NCBI GenBank assembly: GCA_029931535.1
Contig: JAQPZY010000624.1
Location: 124,001-188,000, forward strand
Length of the DNA: 64,000 nt
From: Margaritifera margaritifera
Lineage: Eukaryota > Mollusca > Bivalvia > Unionida > Margaritiferidae
Direction of reading: 5' to 3'
Part shown: in pieces, positions 1 to 11,547 of the stretch
How positions within the stretch are numbered: the first letter of the stretch is position 1
Layout of the letters: every line of letters begins with the position of its first letter
Made by a program: the position numbers and the translations under genes
Notes under the pieces: model-generated
What the model was told of the DNA's origin: nothing
Seen by the model: the letters and a program-made list of their open reading frames with translations, nothing else
Database searches by the model: none

Positions 1-644
1 AAACATGTATGGTATGAATAATATCCCATCATTAAGTATATGAGATCTGAATGGGGGACATTGCATGTTAGGATACAATGCGAATTATGCAGTTTCAGAA
101 CAAATATCAACAGCCTTAAATCCTCTATAACTTGTAATCGCTATATGTACATGATAAATTAACATTTATTTGAACAATTCAAGCCTCTTGCTTCGATTCA
201 AATACCACAAACAGCCTCCTGCACTGTGCTATCATGCATGTTTTATGCTACCGATTCGGTATGGTTTTAAATTGCCTAATTATAAAATCATGAAATCAAT
301 GAGTGAATTAGAAACACCATGTTTACGCTTCTGGTAATTTATTCTGAAATAGTTCTTCACTACAGACATATCAAGTCTCAATATGCGTACCTTTTACATC
401 GTTCATGTATGTTCCCATCGTGTGACCTGGCTTTTTATATTACAATTCACCGAAATTAGCTTATCTGAAATGTGTAAGATACTTTTTTGCAGGCTTGTGT
501 TTCAGTGGTATCTACATCAGGCTATAATTTAGTTGATTTTCTTCGAACTGATCTCGTGTTTTAGAGAAAAAGTTTAACTTAGCGCATAATTGCCTTTTTC
601 AGCTGATGCAATGGTTATCAGAAAATTGAAACTTTTTTTTTCAG
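1..644. other. Intronic or upstream AT-rich sequence, no feature seen
   Basis: This stretch lies upstream of the membrane-spanning exon and ends in a T-rich splice acceptor (a run of Ts, then CAG). I looked for an upstream exon ending in phase 1 to feed exon 645-755 and found none I could support. Probably intron. Confidence 0.4.
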
Positions 645-755
645 CTACAATTTATGAGAATAATGTGCTGATAATACTGGTTGTAATGATTGCAGCATTT
701 CTTTTATTCGTCGTCATCACCGTTACATATTTTGTGTGGAGAAGACACAAGTCAC
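645..755 (+). CDS. Internal exon: transmembrane helix of a single-pass receptor-like protein
   Basis: A polypyrimidine tract ending in CAG precedes the exon and GTAAGT follows it. The 111-bp exon is open throughout and is phase 1 on both sides. Read from the second base of a split codon, it encodes a short polar lead (TIYENN), then about 23 hydrophobic residues rich in Ile, Val, Leu and Phe, then WRRHKS. The basic residues after the helix are a typical stop-transfer signal, so the N-terminus should be outside the cell and the C-terminus inside. The last base (C) plus TT of the exon at 4041 makes a Leu codon. The ectodomain lies left of the window, so the receptor family cannot be named. Exon status and topology are inferred from sequence alone; the splice sites and phase are directly visible. 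Confidence 0.68.
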
Positions 756-3177
756 GTAAGTTCTCCTGGCTCTGCTTTTGTTCAATGTAATGATCACATT
801 ATTCTTGCTATCCCTTTTAATTTGCGATAATCATTTCAATTGCATATTCAATTTTCAACGATTTTCATAAACTGATGAGAAAAGCCAGATTGAAGAAAAA
901 GTCACATCCCATCAATCGCCATTCTTGCCTAATTTTTAAATCACAAAGTCTCGTGAATGTGTTGGGGACAGGCAATACATGCATTTCAAATCCATGTTTT
1001 AACATGCTTTGGGTACAAATTAATACCGACTCATCAGTCCCTCATTTACTCACTGTTGGGAAACCCCATGTACAATAGAAGAACACAGTCTATACAAAAG
1101 AAAAACTAATGGCGGAGTTCTGCCAGTAAAAAATATGATATTCTAATTTAGTAATCTTATAGCATTCCGGTCTAGAGTGAAGTGCACACGTGGCTCACAA
1201 GGAAAGAACATTCAACTGGAGACTTCGACAGTAAACATATTAGACTGGGTCATGCTCATGTACTAGTGAAAAGCAGGAATGGTCATAATGGTGTTTGGTG
1301 GGTGGAGACAGGGATGGGAAGGGAATTGCAAAAATACATTACAACATCTAATGAAATTATGTCGTTTACATGTAAAACTTTACTTGATTCTCTAACACAA
1401 TGGTGACAAGTATCAAGAGTCACCAGTAGAAACTGAAAGCTTCTTCACTTCAGCGTTCCATCAACCCTTTTATTTTTGTTTAGCCCTTAATGCCATAAGA
1501 TTATAAAATAAGGGACTATTTACATTTTTTTGTAAGTATGTTGTATCCATTGTATCTTTACATATCGTACCAGCGTGAATACGTCTAATATCTTAGTCTC
1601 CCTTGAAGAAATTTGCAAAGCAGATTTAAAGTGCTTCATGAAGAACAACCACTATTAAACATCCTCAGCTACATTTTTGTAATACTGACTTACCTGTCTA
1701 TAATATGATTTAAGGTTCTATGTAGAAGGTAACAAATTTCATCTCAATAGTGTTTGAAATTGCAAATAAATATCAGATTTTTATTATTGTGTCTTTTACT
1801 TTTATATATACATTGTAATTATTGATAATACACCTGAGAGATTCGAAACAAGATTAATTGCCTTCTTGTTAGAATCGTGTAGAATATGAATAGTTAAAAG
1901 GAGGGTGAGGTATAATTGGTATGCTCTTTGGTGACATTTATAGTTTTAGACACCTGCATATGTTGTGTATCATCTAACAGCAAAATTAATTATGAAAAAC
2001 TCCTGGTCTTACAACAAAAAACTCTTAATTTACAAAATGCCACCAAAACCAAATGTTTTGCCCAAATTTACCACAGAATGCGATTATAACTGCTATATTT
2101 ATCATGTAAAAGTGCTGCCAAAAACTGTTTGTTCCTGTAAATCTACTTGATGGCAAAGCATCTACCAAAGTTTTCAAAACAAAATTCATTTACTAAAACG
2201 ATGTATATGCTCATTTTTCCAGAAAATCTCTCAGATCCTCTAACACGCACACACAAAAACCTGTCACAAATCTCCCTCGTTTTAACGCGCCAGTATAATT
2301 CCTGAACTCACTTATAATGTAAGGGTCGGTGTTTTGTCTATAAAAATACCCTCCAAACTGGGCCCTTATTTTCTGAATGTGAATAAAATCGCGATCAAAA
2401 TTGGTAAATGAAACCTAAATATATCACTCATTTCATCGTCGAAATGTGATTAAAAATCATAAAATTAGTAACTTTTGAAAAGTCGCATATTATTCTCAAT
2501 CGCAAATGTGATAAACTATAGCAAAGTAAACAAGCGAAAGGCATAAAAGATGCATGAAAAGCTTAGTTTCACAGATAGTGTTCATTATGGAGAAGCGAGT
2601 TCTAGAGTTTATAGGAAACTTAATTCCTGAATTGGCACTCAGAGGTTTGTTCAAGGATGAGCTGAAATTTTGCTGTCTCTTCCAATGAAATCACAGCATC
2701 AGAATTCTACTAATATAGAGATAGTTTTAAAAAATCGGGTTTAAATGTTGTTACTATAAGTAGATGTCATTCTCTTTCTAAAAAAGAATCGTCTTTTATT
2801 CTGAGTCTGCATTAACACTAGAATCTATTCACATGCAAAAAGTATTGACGTATTGCACCATGTTTTCGCTGGTACACGTGTGATGTGGGTTAAAACCACT
2901 TAGAGTAATTTTTTAATGGATCTTTCAGAGCCTGGATATACTGAAAATTAATGTAATTATCCAGAAAAGCAAAGACCTTCATTATTAAAAGTTATTTATT
3001 GACAATTATTGCCAATGCGATCATTAATGAGTATTCAACCACTTTTCTTGCTCCCTTTCCTTCTTACTGTCGTTGTCCAGCCCCTTCTTATGTTTTCAGA
3101 CGTACCTCGGTAACTAGTTCCCTCGCTGATGCCGCGGTCTTCTTTTGGACCTCGTTTTGCGCGAGGTATAGAGGGAG

Positions 3178-3276
<99 letters not shown>

Positions 3277-4040
3277 TTTGTGTGATATCTTGACATGTGT
3301 CGAAATGCATGATATGTCAGGAAATACAGTTGCCTAAATGTGCTTGAAGTATTTCGTTTGCATGTACACATAGAGTCCGAGTTTCCTCTGACCCTCCCCC
3401 CCCTATTTTAGATATTTTACATTTATGTTGGGGTATAGGGTCAGAGCTCATTGCATATGGAAAAGTTGGCATTCGCCGTTACTACGCGTAGGCGGCATGG
3501 GGTAGTCGCTCACTACCGGGTCTAGCAAACTTAAACGACCTTACATCGAGCCATACCGGCATGAAGTCGACAGGAAGATGATTTATATTCTCAGGAATTG
3601 TGAGTGTAACATTCGTTATGTCTTTATTTCATTGACAGATGAGACTAAACTACGGCGTTGACGAAATGTAACTGGTACATGCCATTAGTATAGCTAGTCA
3701 TATGACTACCCAAATCTCGCAGCCTAATTGTCCATGACATCGGAGGTCCAATAATCACGTGATATTAATTAAAACAACAAAATCTTTCAATTCTGTTGTA
3801 CAAAAAATGTGAAAATATTAAATGAATGTTTTTTGTAACAACAAAAAAGACAGGACACGTTATTCAAAACATATTTATTCTGAGAACAACGACCAGAAGA
3901 ATATCGTTTTTGCATCAACCTGAAAAAAGTCAGATTCATCAAGTAGAGAGCACGTGTCAATGCGGGAGTGACTAACAAAAAAGGATGGATGTACACAAAT
4001 ATTAATTTATGTAAGAAAACTTTTCTTTCTGTCATTGCAG
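756..4040 (+). other. Intron 1 of the receptor-like gene
   Basis: The intron runs from a GTAAGT donor to a CATTGCAG acceptor. It holds the TA/TG microsatellite at 3181-3276. Short open frames here show no codon structure or family motif. Nothing else was recognised. Confidence 0.5.
3181..3276. repeat. Microsatellite (TA)n then (TG)n
   Basis: About 50 bp of pure TA, an imperfect TA stretch, then about 22 bp of pure TG. It yields spurious open frames of alternating Ile-Tyr on both strands, which should not be annotated as genes. Confidence 0.97.
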
Positions 4041-4124
4041 TTGATGTAAAACCCAAAAAATCAAATACGGCTGAGGAATGCACAGAAGAACTTCAACAAG
4101 TTGAAACTGTAGCCAAAACCACAG
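4041..4124 (+). CDS. Internal exon: first cytoplasmic-tail exon of the receptor-like protein
   Basis: A TTTCTTTCTGTCATTGCAG acceptor precedes an 84-bp open exon and GTATTAT follows. It is phase 1 at both ends and joins the transmembrane exon without breaking the frame. It encodes a hydrophilic, Glu- and Lys-rich stretch (DVKPKKSNTAEECTEELQQ, then VETVAKTT), as expected of an unstructured juxtamembrane tail. There is no catalytic domain. Its terminal G joins AT of the exon at 15005 to make an Asp codon. The intron after it carries a 6.5-kb retrotransposon in the same orientation. Confidence 0.62.
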
Positions 4125-5712
4125 GTATTATCCGTGACTATAATCACAATACAATTTTCACTCTTTTATCAACAATAACGATATTCCTTTATTAGAATGA
4201 TTCTAAGTGCTTAAAAGAATCCGTTTAAAATCTGGGTTTGGACGCACGCTTCACAAGAAGGTATTGTAAAGTGATTGAAGAGAAATTATATGTGGGTAAA
4301 TACATCAAAGAACCAGGACTTGTTTGCATTGCTAAAGGTGGAATCGGGTAACAATGCCAACCTTTTCTGAATTCATCGATAGTTAGTTATTTCTACTCTT
4401 CTCTTTTTGATCAATCCGGCAATGATGTATCATGATGACTCTAGCACTTCTTCTACATACATTCCTTTTATGGCAAAATATGGAATTAACCAGTTTAAAT
4501 TAGGCTTGCTGACAGGTAAAAAAAGAATGTAGATAGTTAAATAATTATTATTATCAAAGCAATTAATATTGATACACATTTATATTTTTTAAACTGGATT
4601 TATGAAGATACCTGATTATTTAACCATTTTCAAAAGAAAATATTTCCCACTCTACATTGTACAAAAATGCAAATTCAAAATAATATATTAATAAATTGTG
4701 CACCTTCAATTTCGAATTGAACTCACCCACAAATTACTCCTCCACATGGAATGTGTACAATCAACCTTTTGGTTCCGTGTTCCAGAAGATTTGCTTAATA
4801 ATGGAGCCTTCTGTAGAACCAGTCTAGAAATCATGCAAACTGCTCCATGTCATCATTAATTCATTTCTGCAGCTTTCTTGCAGAAACACCTGATCTTGTT
4901 GTTTGCCTCATTTGTTCCAGAACATATGAAAATATTAAGGGTTGAATTTATTATATTAATTTATCATAGTTTTTGTCACAATGAAACGCAAATGTGACTT
5001 AAAAGAAACCCCAAAGGAGGCTGACCCGGGGTCAAAAGGTGTGTCCAGGCAGTAGAGTAGTTAAAAATATCTTCTGGACAGCAGTCTGAAAATCCCATAG
5101 TATACTCACAAAATATAATGACATACAATAGTGATGGCAGATGGAACCTCATAGGCCTTTTCCGCTTTATGTTAGACTGTCATCATAATGAGATGAGAAC
5201 ATTTAGAATGGAGTGATGGATAAGTCATTGCTTTTAAATAATCTAAATCCCTAATGTAAAAGTTCCATTGCATAAGGAAATCTGTCAGAAGCTCTCCTGA
5301 CAGAGTTTTCCAGCAGCTAATTTCTAAACTATTACCCCAAAACACGATCCTTTAGCGGTTGGAGTAAATAGTAGCATTGAAATTGATTGATTGATACAGA
5401 AAGAGGTGCAGATATACATACACATACAAATAAAGAAAAAACGTGTAAAACAATATTGCTGACTTTGTGGTTGACTGCATGGGTCAAAATGCAAATATTG
5501 ATGAGGAGCTGTTATTTTTGTTTTTTTTAATACACGTATTTAATGAAACATTAGCTGAACATCATGTTCGTTTTGAAAATAACATCCATGTCACATTAAT
5601 AAATACATTTCTTCCACATAGAAATACAGTCCTCGTCTCAAGAAACATTTGAGGAATGAGATACTTTTATAACTTTACGATAATTCCATTAGAATTATGA
5701 ATTATACTCCAT
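4125..5712 (+). other. Left part of intron 2
   Basis: AT-rich sequence between the 4041-4124 exon and the LTR element. No family motif, RNA gene or clear repeat was recognised. The open frame near 5467-5652 is low-complexity and unsupported. Confidence 0.45.
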
Positions 5713-5716
5713 AATG

Positions 5717-6537
5717 TGTTATGTTTGATGTTTATATAATATTACACACATTTTTAGGAAATTATAAATAATTCGTGACTTTAATATTTGCTTAAACCTT
5801 AATGTTGTGTATCAGGAAAATATGTTTAACTAATGACCTTGAATTAGGTTATTTACTTAATATTTGAGTTCAAGGATTGTTTTGATAAACACGTTGTTGA
5901 TTCAATTTGAGGTAAAGGTTGATTTTGTTTACAGATAAAACCAGAAATCCCTTTAGAGTTATGTATCAAAAGTCACAAACCATTTTATTATTCTAGAATG
6001 TTCTGTCATGTGACCTATCTTTATATATATACCAGGTTTAGTGGACAGTTTTTCAGTTTCGACCTTACCATCAGTCTTTAAAGGAGCCATTACAGTTGTG
6101 GAAAATCATTCAAATTATGAGAGAGAAATTATTTTAAATATTCATTGGATTATGAAAGTGCTCATATACTTTTGGATTTTGTATTTTGAATTGATGATTT
6201 TGGGATTTATGTGAACTTCTTCAAAGATATTTTGGAGTAATTAATTTGGGATATCAGCACATTAAAGACTACTGACACATCAGTACATTAAAGACCATTG
6301 GCACATCAACACATTCAAGGATACAGCCATTCATTCGGAACATTCTATAATTACGATTTGTAAACAGGACACTTAGACTTATTGGATTATTTGAATTTTA
6401 ATTCACATTACAGCAAGTGTCTTTTTGAATTTTCATTTTCATTATCTAGAAATAAATTGCTTGTTGATTTTTACTTGATTTGTTGCTTTCACTTTCTTTC
6501 TGTTACATTTTTCTTAGACCATAGAGTAGTCGTAACA
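5717..6537 (+). repeat. 5' LTR of the Gmr1-like element
   Basis: An 821-bp repeat starting TGTTATG and ending TAACA. It contains a TATATATATA box at 6022-6031, an AATAAA at 6451-6456, and a short tandem repeat of about 26 bp (6254-6279, 6280-6305, part of a third) based on CACATTAAAGAC. Relative to the 3' LTR it has an extra internal segment of about 186 bp, roughly 5921-6106, which includes the TATA box. Confidence 0.92.
6022..6031 (+). promoter_or_regulatory. Probable TATA box of the LTR promoter
   Basis: TATATATATA lies in the middle of the 5' LTR, about 420 bp upstream of its AATAAA. That suits a U3-R arrangement with transcription starting some 30 bp downstream. The 3' LTR lacks this segment. 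The start site is inferred, not visible. Confidence 0.4.
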
Positions 6538-6542
6538 GAAAT

Positions 6543-6560
6543 TGGGGGCTCGTCCGGGAT
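6543..6560 (+). other. Primer-binding site complementary to tRNA-Pro
   Basis: TGGGGGCTCGTCCGGGAT lies five bases after the end of the 5' LTR. It matches the well-known 18-nt tRNA-Pro primer-binding site used by murine-leukaemia-type retroviruses at every base, beginning with the TGG that pairs with the tRNA's CCA end. This identifies the tRNA primer and fixes the right edge of the 5' LTR. Confidence 0.92.
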
Positions 6561-6696
6561 ATAATTTCTTGAAAGCATATTAGACATATTAAAGTTATCT
6601 TTGAAATTCATATTGATTTTGTCTTGGAATCATTGTTGTCTTTGGCAAAGATTTTAATTAGAGGATTTTTGTGTGTGAAACCAACAAGCATTCACA

Positions 6697-6984
6697 ATGC
6701 CATCTAATGTTCAGAATTTCATTTCAAATCCTACTCAGGAGTGGTTAGAGTGTATGAGAAAGGATGAGTTGCTATAACTTGCCAGCAAATACAGTCTGTC
6801 TGAGGCGAAAGCATCATTGACAAAACAGGAGATAAAGATTATTTTAATTCAATATTTAGTAGGAAAGGGAATTTTGGATAGTAGTGCGTTAAGTTTGAAG
6901 AGAAAGCCTGTATCTGATTCTGACATGACATTAAGGGAATTAGAGTTAAAGAACCAGATGGATTTAGATTTAGTAAAGCTTCAG

Positions 6985-7023
<39 letters not shown>

Positions 7024-8036
7024 GAAGAGTCAGAAAGAGAGAGAGGAGAGGCAGATGCAGATGGAGAGAGAGAGAAAGAGAAGTGGCAGATGCAAACGGA
7101 GAGATAAAAAGATGAGAGGCAGATGCAAATGGAGAGAGAGAGAAAGAGGAGAGGCAGATGCAGATGGAGAGAGAGCAAGAAAGAGAAGAGGCAGATGCAG
7201 AGGCAGATGCAGAGAGAAGAAAGGGAAATGCAATTTAAATTGAGAGAATTAGAACTGACAGACAGAGCACACACGCACACACAAGTTCAGGTTTTGATGT
7301 TACTAGATATATTAGGTTAGTATCTCCTTTTTAGGAAAAAGAAGTAGATAAATACTTTCTTCACTTTGAGAAAATTGCTGAAAACTTGAAATGGCCTAGA
7401 GAGCATTGGACTTTGTTATTACAAAGTGTACTTATTGGCAAAGCTCGTGAAGTCTACACTTCACTGTCAGTACAACAAAACACTGATTATGATGTGGTTA
7501 AGGAATACATATTGAAATCTTATGAGTTGGTACCGGAGGCATATCGACAAAGGTTTAGGAGTTGTAGAAAAGAAACTGGACAAACTCATGTCGAATTTGC
7601 AAGGGAAAAAGAACAACTATTTGATAGGTCGTGCCCAGCCAAGAAGGTTGATCACGATTATGATAACCTCAGACAGCTCGTGTTAATTGAAGAGTTCAAG
7701 AGGTGCATCCATAGTGATGTTAAGACCTATCTTGATTAGCAGAATGTGGAAACTTTGGAAAATGCTTTTCGTATGACTGATGATTATTCCATGACTCACA
7801 AAGTTTCATTTGGCAATAAGTCGTCCTCTCAGCAGTTTTCTGGTATAAAACCATTTCAATCTTGTACGAGTACTTCCAAATTTCACAACAGCACAACTGT
7901 TAGGAATCAAACATCTGATAAGACTGATCAGAAATCCTTATCTCTTCCTACGTGCATTTATTGTAAAATGAAAGGGCACGTTGTTACTGATTGCTTCAAG
8001 TTGAAGGAAGTCATGGTCACGGTCTTGCATTGAAAG
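6697..8036 (+). pseudogene. gag: gag of the Gmr1-like element (broken)
   Basis: The likely start ATG is at 6697. The N-terminal part (MRKDELL, stop, LASKYSLSEAKASL) looks like a SAP-type helix-extended-loop motif, but carries an in-frame TAA at 6775-6777. Next is a charged Glu/Arg/Gln/Met stretch from GA-rich tandem repeats (about 6988-7220), broken by a TAA at 7105-7107. The capsid-like Gag domain follows at about 7280-7735, with the frame changed near 7280-7340 and an in-frame TAG at 7737-7739. A zinc knuckle of the form CxxCxxxxHxxxxC (CIYCKMKGHVVTDC) lies near 7950-7995, before a further frame change around 8000-8036. Gag would form the particle and bind element RNA. At least three stops and two frameshifts rule out function. 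Confidence 0.85.
6988..7220 (+). repeat. GA microsatellite grading into a ~35-bp minisatellite inside gag
   Basis: A pure (GA)n run at about 6988-7014 is followed by about five imperfect copies of a unit built on GAGGCAGATGCAGATGGAGAG plus a GA tail. In the gag frame it encodes alternating Arg-Glu and Gln-Met-Glu-rich segments, predicted to be a charged helix or coiled coil. Confidence 0.9.
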
Positions 8037-8787
8037 TAATACATTTGTTGGGTCAAACAAACCCCAGTCTGATTCTGTTTTTGAGACTTATGAACCATTC
8101 ATGTCAGAAGGTTCTATATCACTTATTGGTGATTCTGCCAAGCCTATCCCTATTAAAATATGAAGGGACACAGGAGCTTCTCAGAGTCTTTTATTATCAG
8201 GTACTTTGCCTTTGTCTGAGGAGTCTTCTTCAAGTGAAAGTGTTCTTATTCAGGGAGTAGAGTTCGGCTTTGTAAATGTTCCTCTTCATTGTGTAAATTT
8301 GGCATCAGACTTAGTTTCCAGACCTGTGACTGTTGGGGCAGTGACTTCTTTATCCATAGAGGGTGTTCATTTATTACTAGGCAATGACCTAGCTGTAGAT
8401 AAGGTCGTGGTTAATCCACTTGTAACTGACAATCCTTGTTTGGATCAGAAAGTTGATCCTGTCGAAATTGAAATCCCTGATTTGTACCCTGCATGTGCAG
8501 TTACTAGATCTATGGCAAAAAGAGCTCTTGAGAGTGATGTTGATCAGGATATTATTCCTTTAGCTGACAAATGTATTGGTCAGCCTTTTGATGAGGTCAC
8601 TTTTTCCTCAGGTATCGATCAATCAAACGGTATTGATCACAGTGATCCTCCTTTGACAACTCATTCTCAGGGTGACAAACGACAATCAATTGTCGTTGAA
8701 CAGGAACAAGATCCCGAGATATCCTGTTGTTTCAGAGGGGTATTAGTGAAACTGAAGCCACATAAGTTCCAGTGTGTTACTTTGTGA
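8037..8787 (+). pseudogene. Aspartic protease region of the Gmr1-like element (broken)
   Basis: The catalytic motif DTGAS is at about 8167-8181, and the second conserved block LLLGND at 8371-8388 fits the ILLGxD motif near the C-terminus of retropepsins. An in-frame TGA at 8161-8163 interrupts the strand just before the catalytic Asp. The frame then stays open to 8787 through an acidic linker (VTRSMAKRALESDVDQDI) leading toward integrase. Retropepsins cut the Gag-Pol polyprotein into mature proteins. The domain directly precedes integrase rather than RT, part of the evidence for the unusual gene order. Confidence 0.82.
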
Positions 8788-9836
8788 AACATGGGGTCCT
8801 TATGAGAAAATGGAGACCACCTGAGGTACCCGCTGGTGACGAGTGGTGAGTGAGCTATCAAATTATTGATAAGTCATATCGACAGGAAATTCCTAATCTA
8901 GCCCATGAAACTCCCTTGGCTGGTCATTTAGGAGTCAGTAAAACTTATCACAAGATCTTGAATCATTTTTATTCCCCGAAACTCAAAAGTGATGTTTCTA
9001 AATACTGCAAATCTTGTCACACTTGTCAAATTGTAGGAAAACCCAATCAGAAGATACCTACTGCTCATCTGCAACCTATTCCTGCATTTGATGAACCATA
9101 CAGTAGAATAATGGTAGACGGTGTCGGTCCTTTACCTAAGACCAAGTCAGGCAACCAATATTTCTTGACCATCATGTGTGCAGCTTCAAGATTTCCACAG
9201 GCAATTCCTCTTAGAAATATAGAAACTAAAACCATTGTGAAAGCTTTGGTGAAGTTATTTTACAATTGTTGGCCTTCCCAGATCTGTCCAGTCGGATCAA
9301 GGGTAAACTTTTATGTCTGGAATTTTCCAACAAGTTATGCATGAATTAGGCATCCAACAGTTTAAATCTTCATACTATCACCCTGAAAGTCAAGGTGCTT
9401 TGGAAAGATTTCATCAAACTTTGACGAATATGATTCGATCATATTGCTTTTATACAGAAAAGGATTGGGATGAGGGTGTTCATTTGTTGTTGTTTGCTGT
9501 TAGGGAATTAGTTCAATAGTCGTTTGGTTTTAGTCCCTTTGAACTGGTGTTTGGTCATACTGTCCGTGAACCATTGAAATTATTGAACGAGAAACTTCTT
9601 TCAAATGAAGATTCAAAGATTAATCTTTTTTATTATGTCTCTGTTTTCAGATGCAAGTTGTCAAAGGCCAGTGAAGTAGCAAGAACTAATCTTCACACTA
9701 CCCACTCAAAAATGAAATTAAGGTATGACAAAAATACACAGGACAGGAGCTTTAAACCTGGTGAGAAAGTTCTGGCTCTCTTTCCCATACCTCAAAATCC
9801 TCTTCAGGCTAAATTTTATGGTCCTTATAAGTAAAT
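8788..9836 (+). pseudogene. Integrase of the Gmr1-like element (broken)
   Basis: The N-terminal zinc-binding HHCC domain is visible (LAHETPLAGHLG, then YCKSCHTCQ) at about 8900-9032. The catalytic core follows, with the first Asp in VDGVGPLPKTKSGNQ (codon 9117-9119), the second Asp in QSDQG (9295-9297) and the Glu in ALERFHQ (9403-9405). The last two are 35 residues apart, a DD(35)E pattern. The GPY/F module ends in YGPYK near 9817-9831. The frame changes between about 9258 and 9289, with stops TAA at 9304-9306 and TAG at 9517-9519. A TGA near 8848 interrupts the linker ahead of the zinc domain. Integrase would insert element cDNA into chromosomes. Confidence 0.9.
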
Positions 9837-10950
9837 GACTTAAATTATATCATTAACACACCTGGGAGCCGGAAACAGAAACAACTTTGTCATATAAATA
9901 TGTTAAAGGAATATGTTGACAGAGATAGCACAGCTAATTATTCAGTTAAATTAGTTGTACCTGTCCCACACAGTTAAGATATCAACGATGGAATACAATC
10001 AGACTATAGGGTCTCTGGTATAACCAATCTTCGGAATTCAGAAATAGTGAACAATCTAGATCAGAAACTTTTACATCTACAACAACAGGAAAGAAATGAA
10101 CTAAAACAGCAATTACATGACTATGAGCTCTTGTTTCCTGTTGTTCCTACAAGAACAAGTAAAATCTATCATGACGCTGACATTGTATATTCTGTACCTG
10201 TGAAACAGCATCCTTATAGGATGAGTCCTCTCAAACAGAACTATTTGAAGAAAGAAATTCAGTATTTACTGGAGAATGATTTTATAGAACCAAGTAAAAG
10301 TAATTGGAGTTCACCATGTATTCTTGTTCCTAAGCCAGATTATACATTCCGCATGTGTACTGACCATAGAAAAGTAAACATTGTCACCAAAACGGATTCA
10401 TCTACAATCCCAAGAATGGACGATTGCATTGACAAAATTGAAAATGTGAAATATGTTACCAAGTTTGACCTTTTAAAAGGATTCTGGCAAATTCCACTGA
10501 CGGAAAGGGCAAAATAAATTTCAGCATTTGTAACTTCGGATGGGCTTTATCAATATAAAGTCATGCCGTTTGGAATGACAAATTCTCCTGCCACGTTTCA
10601 ACGTCTGATGAAACTGATAACATATGGTCTTGTTAATTGTGACGCGTACATCGATGACGTCATTATCTACAACAACACATGGGAAGATCACTTGGAAGCC
10701 ATTCAGAAATTCTTTGATCGACTCTTCGATGCGAATCTGACGATTAATTTGAGCAAAAGTGAGTTTTGCCATGCTTGTGTCACATTTTGTTCGGACATAT
10801 TTTGGGACAAGGGCAAGTTAAACCTATAGAAGCTAAGGTCAAAGCTATCTCTGAATTTCAAGTACCAATTTGTAAAAAGCAACTGATGCGATTTTTAGGT
10901 ATGACTAGATATTATCGGAAATGTTGTTCAAATTTTTCCATAATTGCTTA
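9837..10950 (+). pseudogene. Reverse transcriptase of the Gmr1-like element (broken)
   Basis: After the integrase tail (CHINMLKEY near 9888) and a linker, a Gypsy-type RT follows: the N-terminal block VKQHPYRMSPLKQ, then WSSPCILVPKPDYTFRMCTD and HRKVN. Next come TKFDLLKGFWQIPLTERAK (first catalytic Asp), MPFGMTNSPATFQRLM, and the active-site box YIDD at 10647-10658. The thumb-side segment IEAKVKAISEFQVP and RFLGMTRYYRK is in another frame. A TAA at 10515-10517 interrupts the palm, a frameshift occurs near 10790-10800, and a TAA lies at 10949-10951. The YIDD box is intact, but the protein cannot be made. RT lies downstream of integrase, opposite to ordinary Gypsy elements. Confidence 0.92.
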
Positions 10951-10966
10951 ACCTGTAACAAGTTTA

Positions 10967-11457
10967 TTGAGTGAGAAAACCAAATTTTATTGGTTTGACA
11001 AGTGTCACGAATCTTTTGACAAGTTAAAGGCCATGCTTAAGAATGCACCAGTTCTTTCTGCACCAAATTTCAGCAAATCATTAAAATTATCTGTTGATGC
11101 AAGTGATGTTGGGGTCGGTGGAGTAATGATTCAGGATGACAAAAGTGGCGTGGATCACCCTGTGTGTTATTTTTCTATAAATTACGGAACAAGCACCAGA
11201 AAAATTATTCCACAATTGAGAGGGAATGTTTGGCTTTGATAATGGCTTTAAAGTGTTTTGAAGTGTATGTTACCTCGGCTCTTTCTCCAATTATTGTGTA
11301 CAGTGATCACAATCCCCTTACTTTCATCAACAAACTGAAAGATAAAAATCTGAGATTGTTGAGGTGGAGTTTAATATTGCACGAATATAACTTTGACATC
11401 AGCCACATTAGAGGAAACGTCAATGTGAATGCAGATGCACTCTCACTTGCATAGAAA
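10967..11457 (+). pseudogene. RNase H of the Gmr1-like element (broken)
   Basis: A linker (FDKLKAMLKNAPVL) leads into RNase H, with the first catalytic Asp in LSVDASDVGVGG (codon 11096-11098). The catalytic Glu appears in IERECLALIMALK only after a frameshift near 11165-11220. YSDHNPLTF and the C-terminal NADALSLA follow. The usual last motif DALSR reads DALSL here. RNase H degrades the RNA strand during reverse transcription. It is the last coding domain; only about 90 bp separate it from the purine tract and 3' LTR, so integrase is not encoded downstream. Confidence 0.9.
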
Positions 11458-11538
11458 TGTTATATTGCTTGATGTAATTAAGTATTAGATGCATATTCAA
11501 AAGAAAGCTTTATTGCATAAATCTTTCTTTTTCTTTAT

Positions 11539-11547
11539 GAGGGGAGG
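11539..11547 (+). other. Polypurine tract
   Basis: GAGGGGAGG immediately precedes the TGTTATG start of the 3' LTR. It is the expected primer for plus-strand DNA synthesis and fixes the 3' LTR's left edge. Confidence 0.88.

Noticed and set aside
3000..3371. Overlapping open frames through the TA/TG array with runs of Tyr-Ile or Thr-His
   Set aside because: They are translations of a microsatellite, open on both strands.
11457..11547. An env gene downstream of RNase H in the Gmr1-like element
   Set aside because: Only about 90 bp separate RNase H from the 3' LTR, with no membrane-protein frame.
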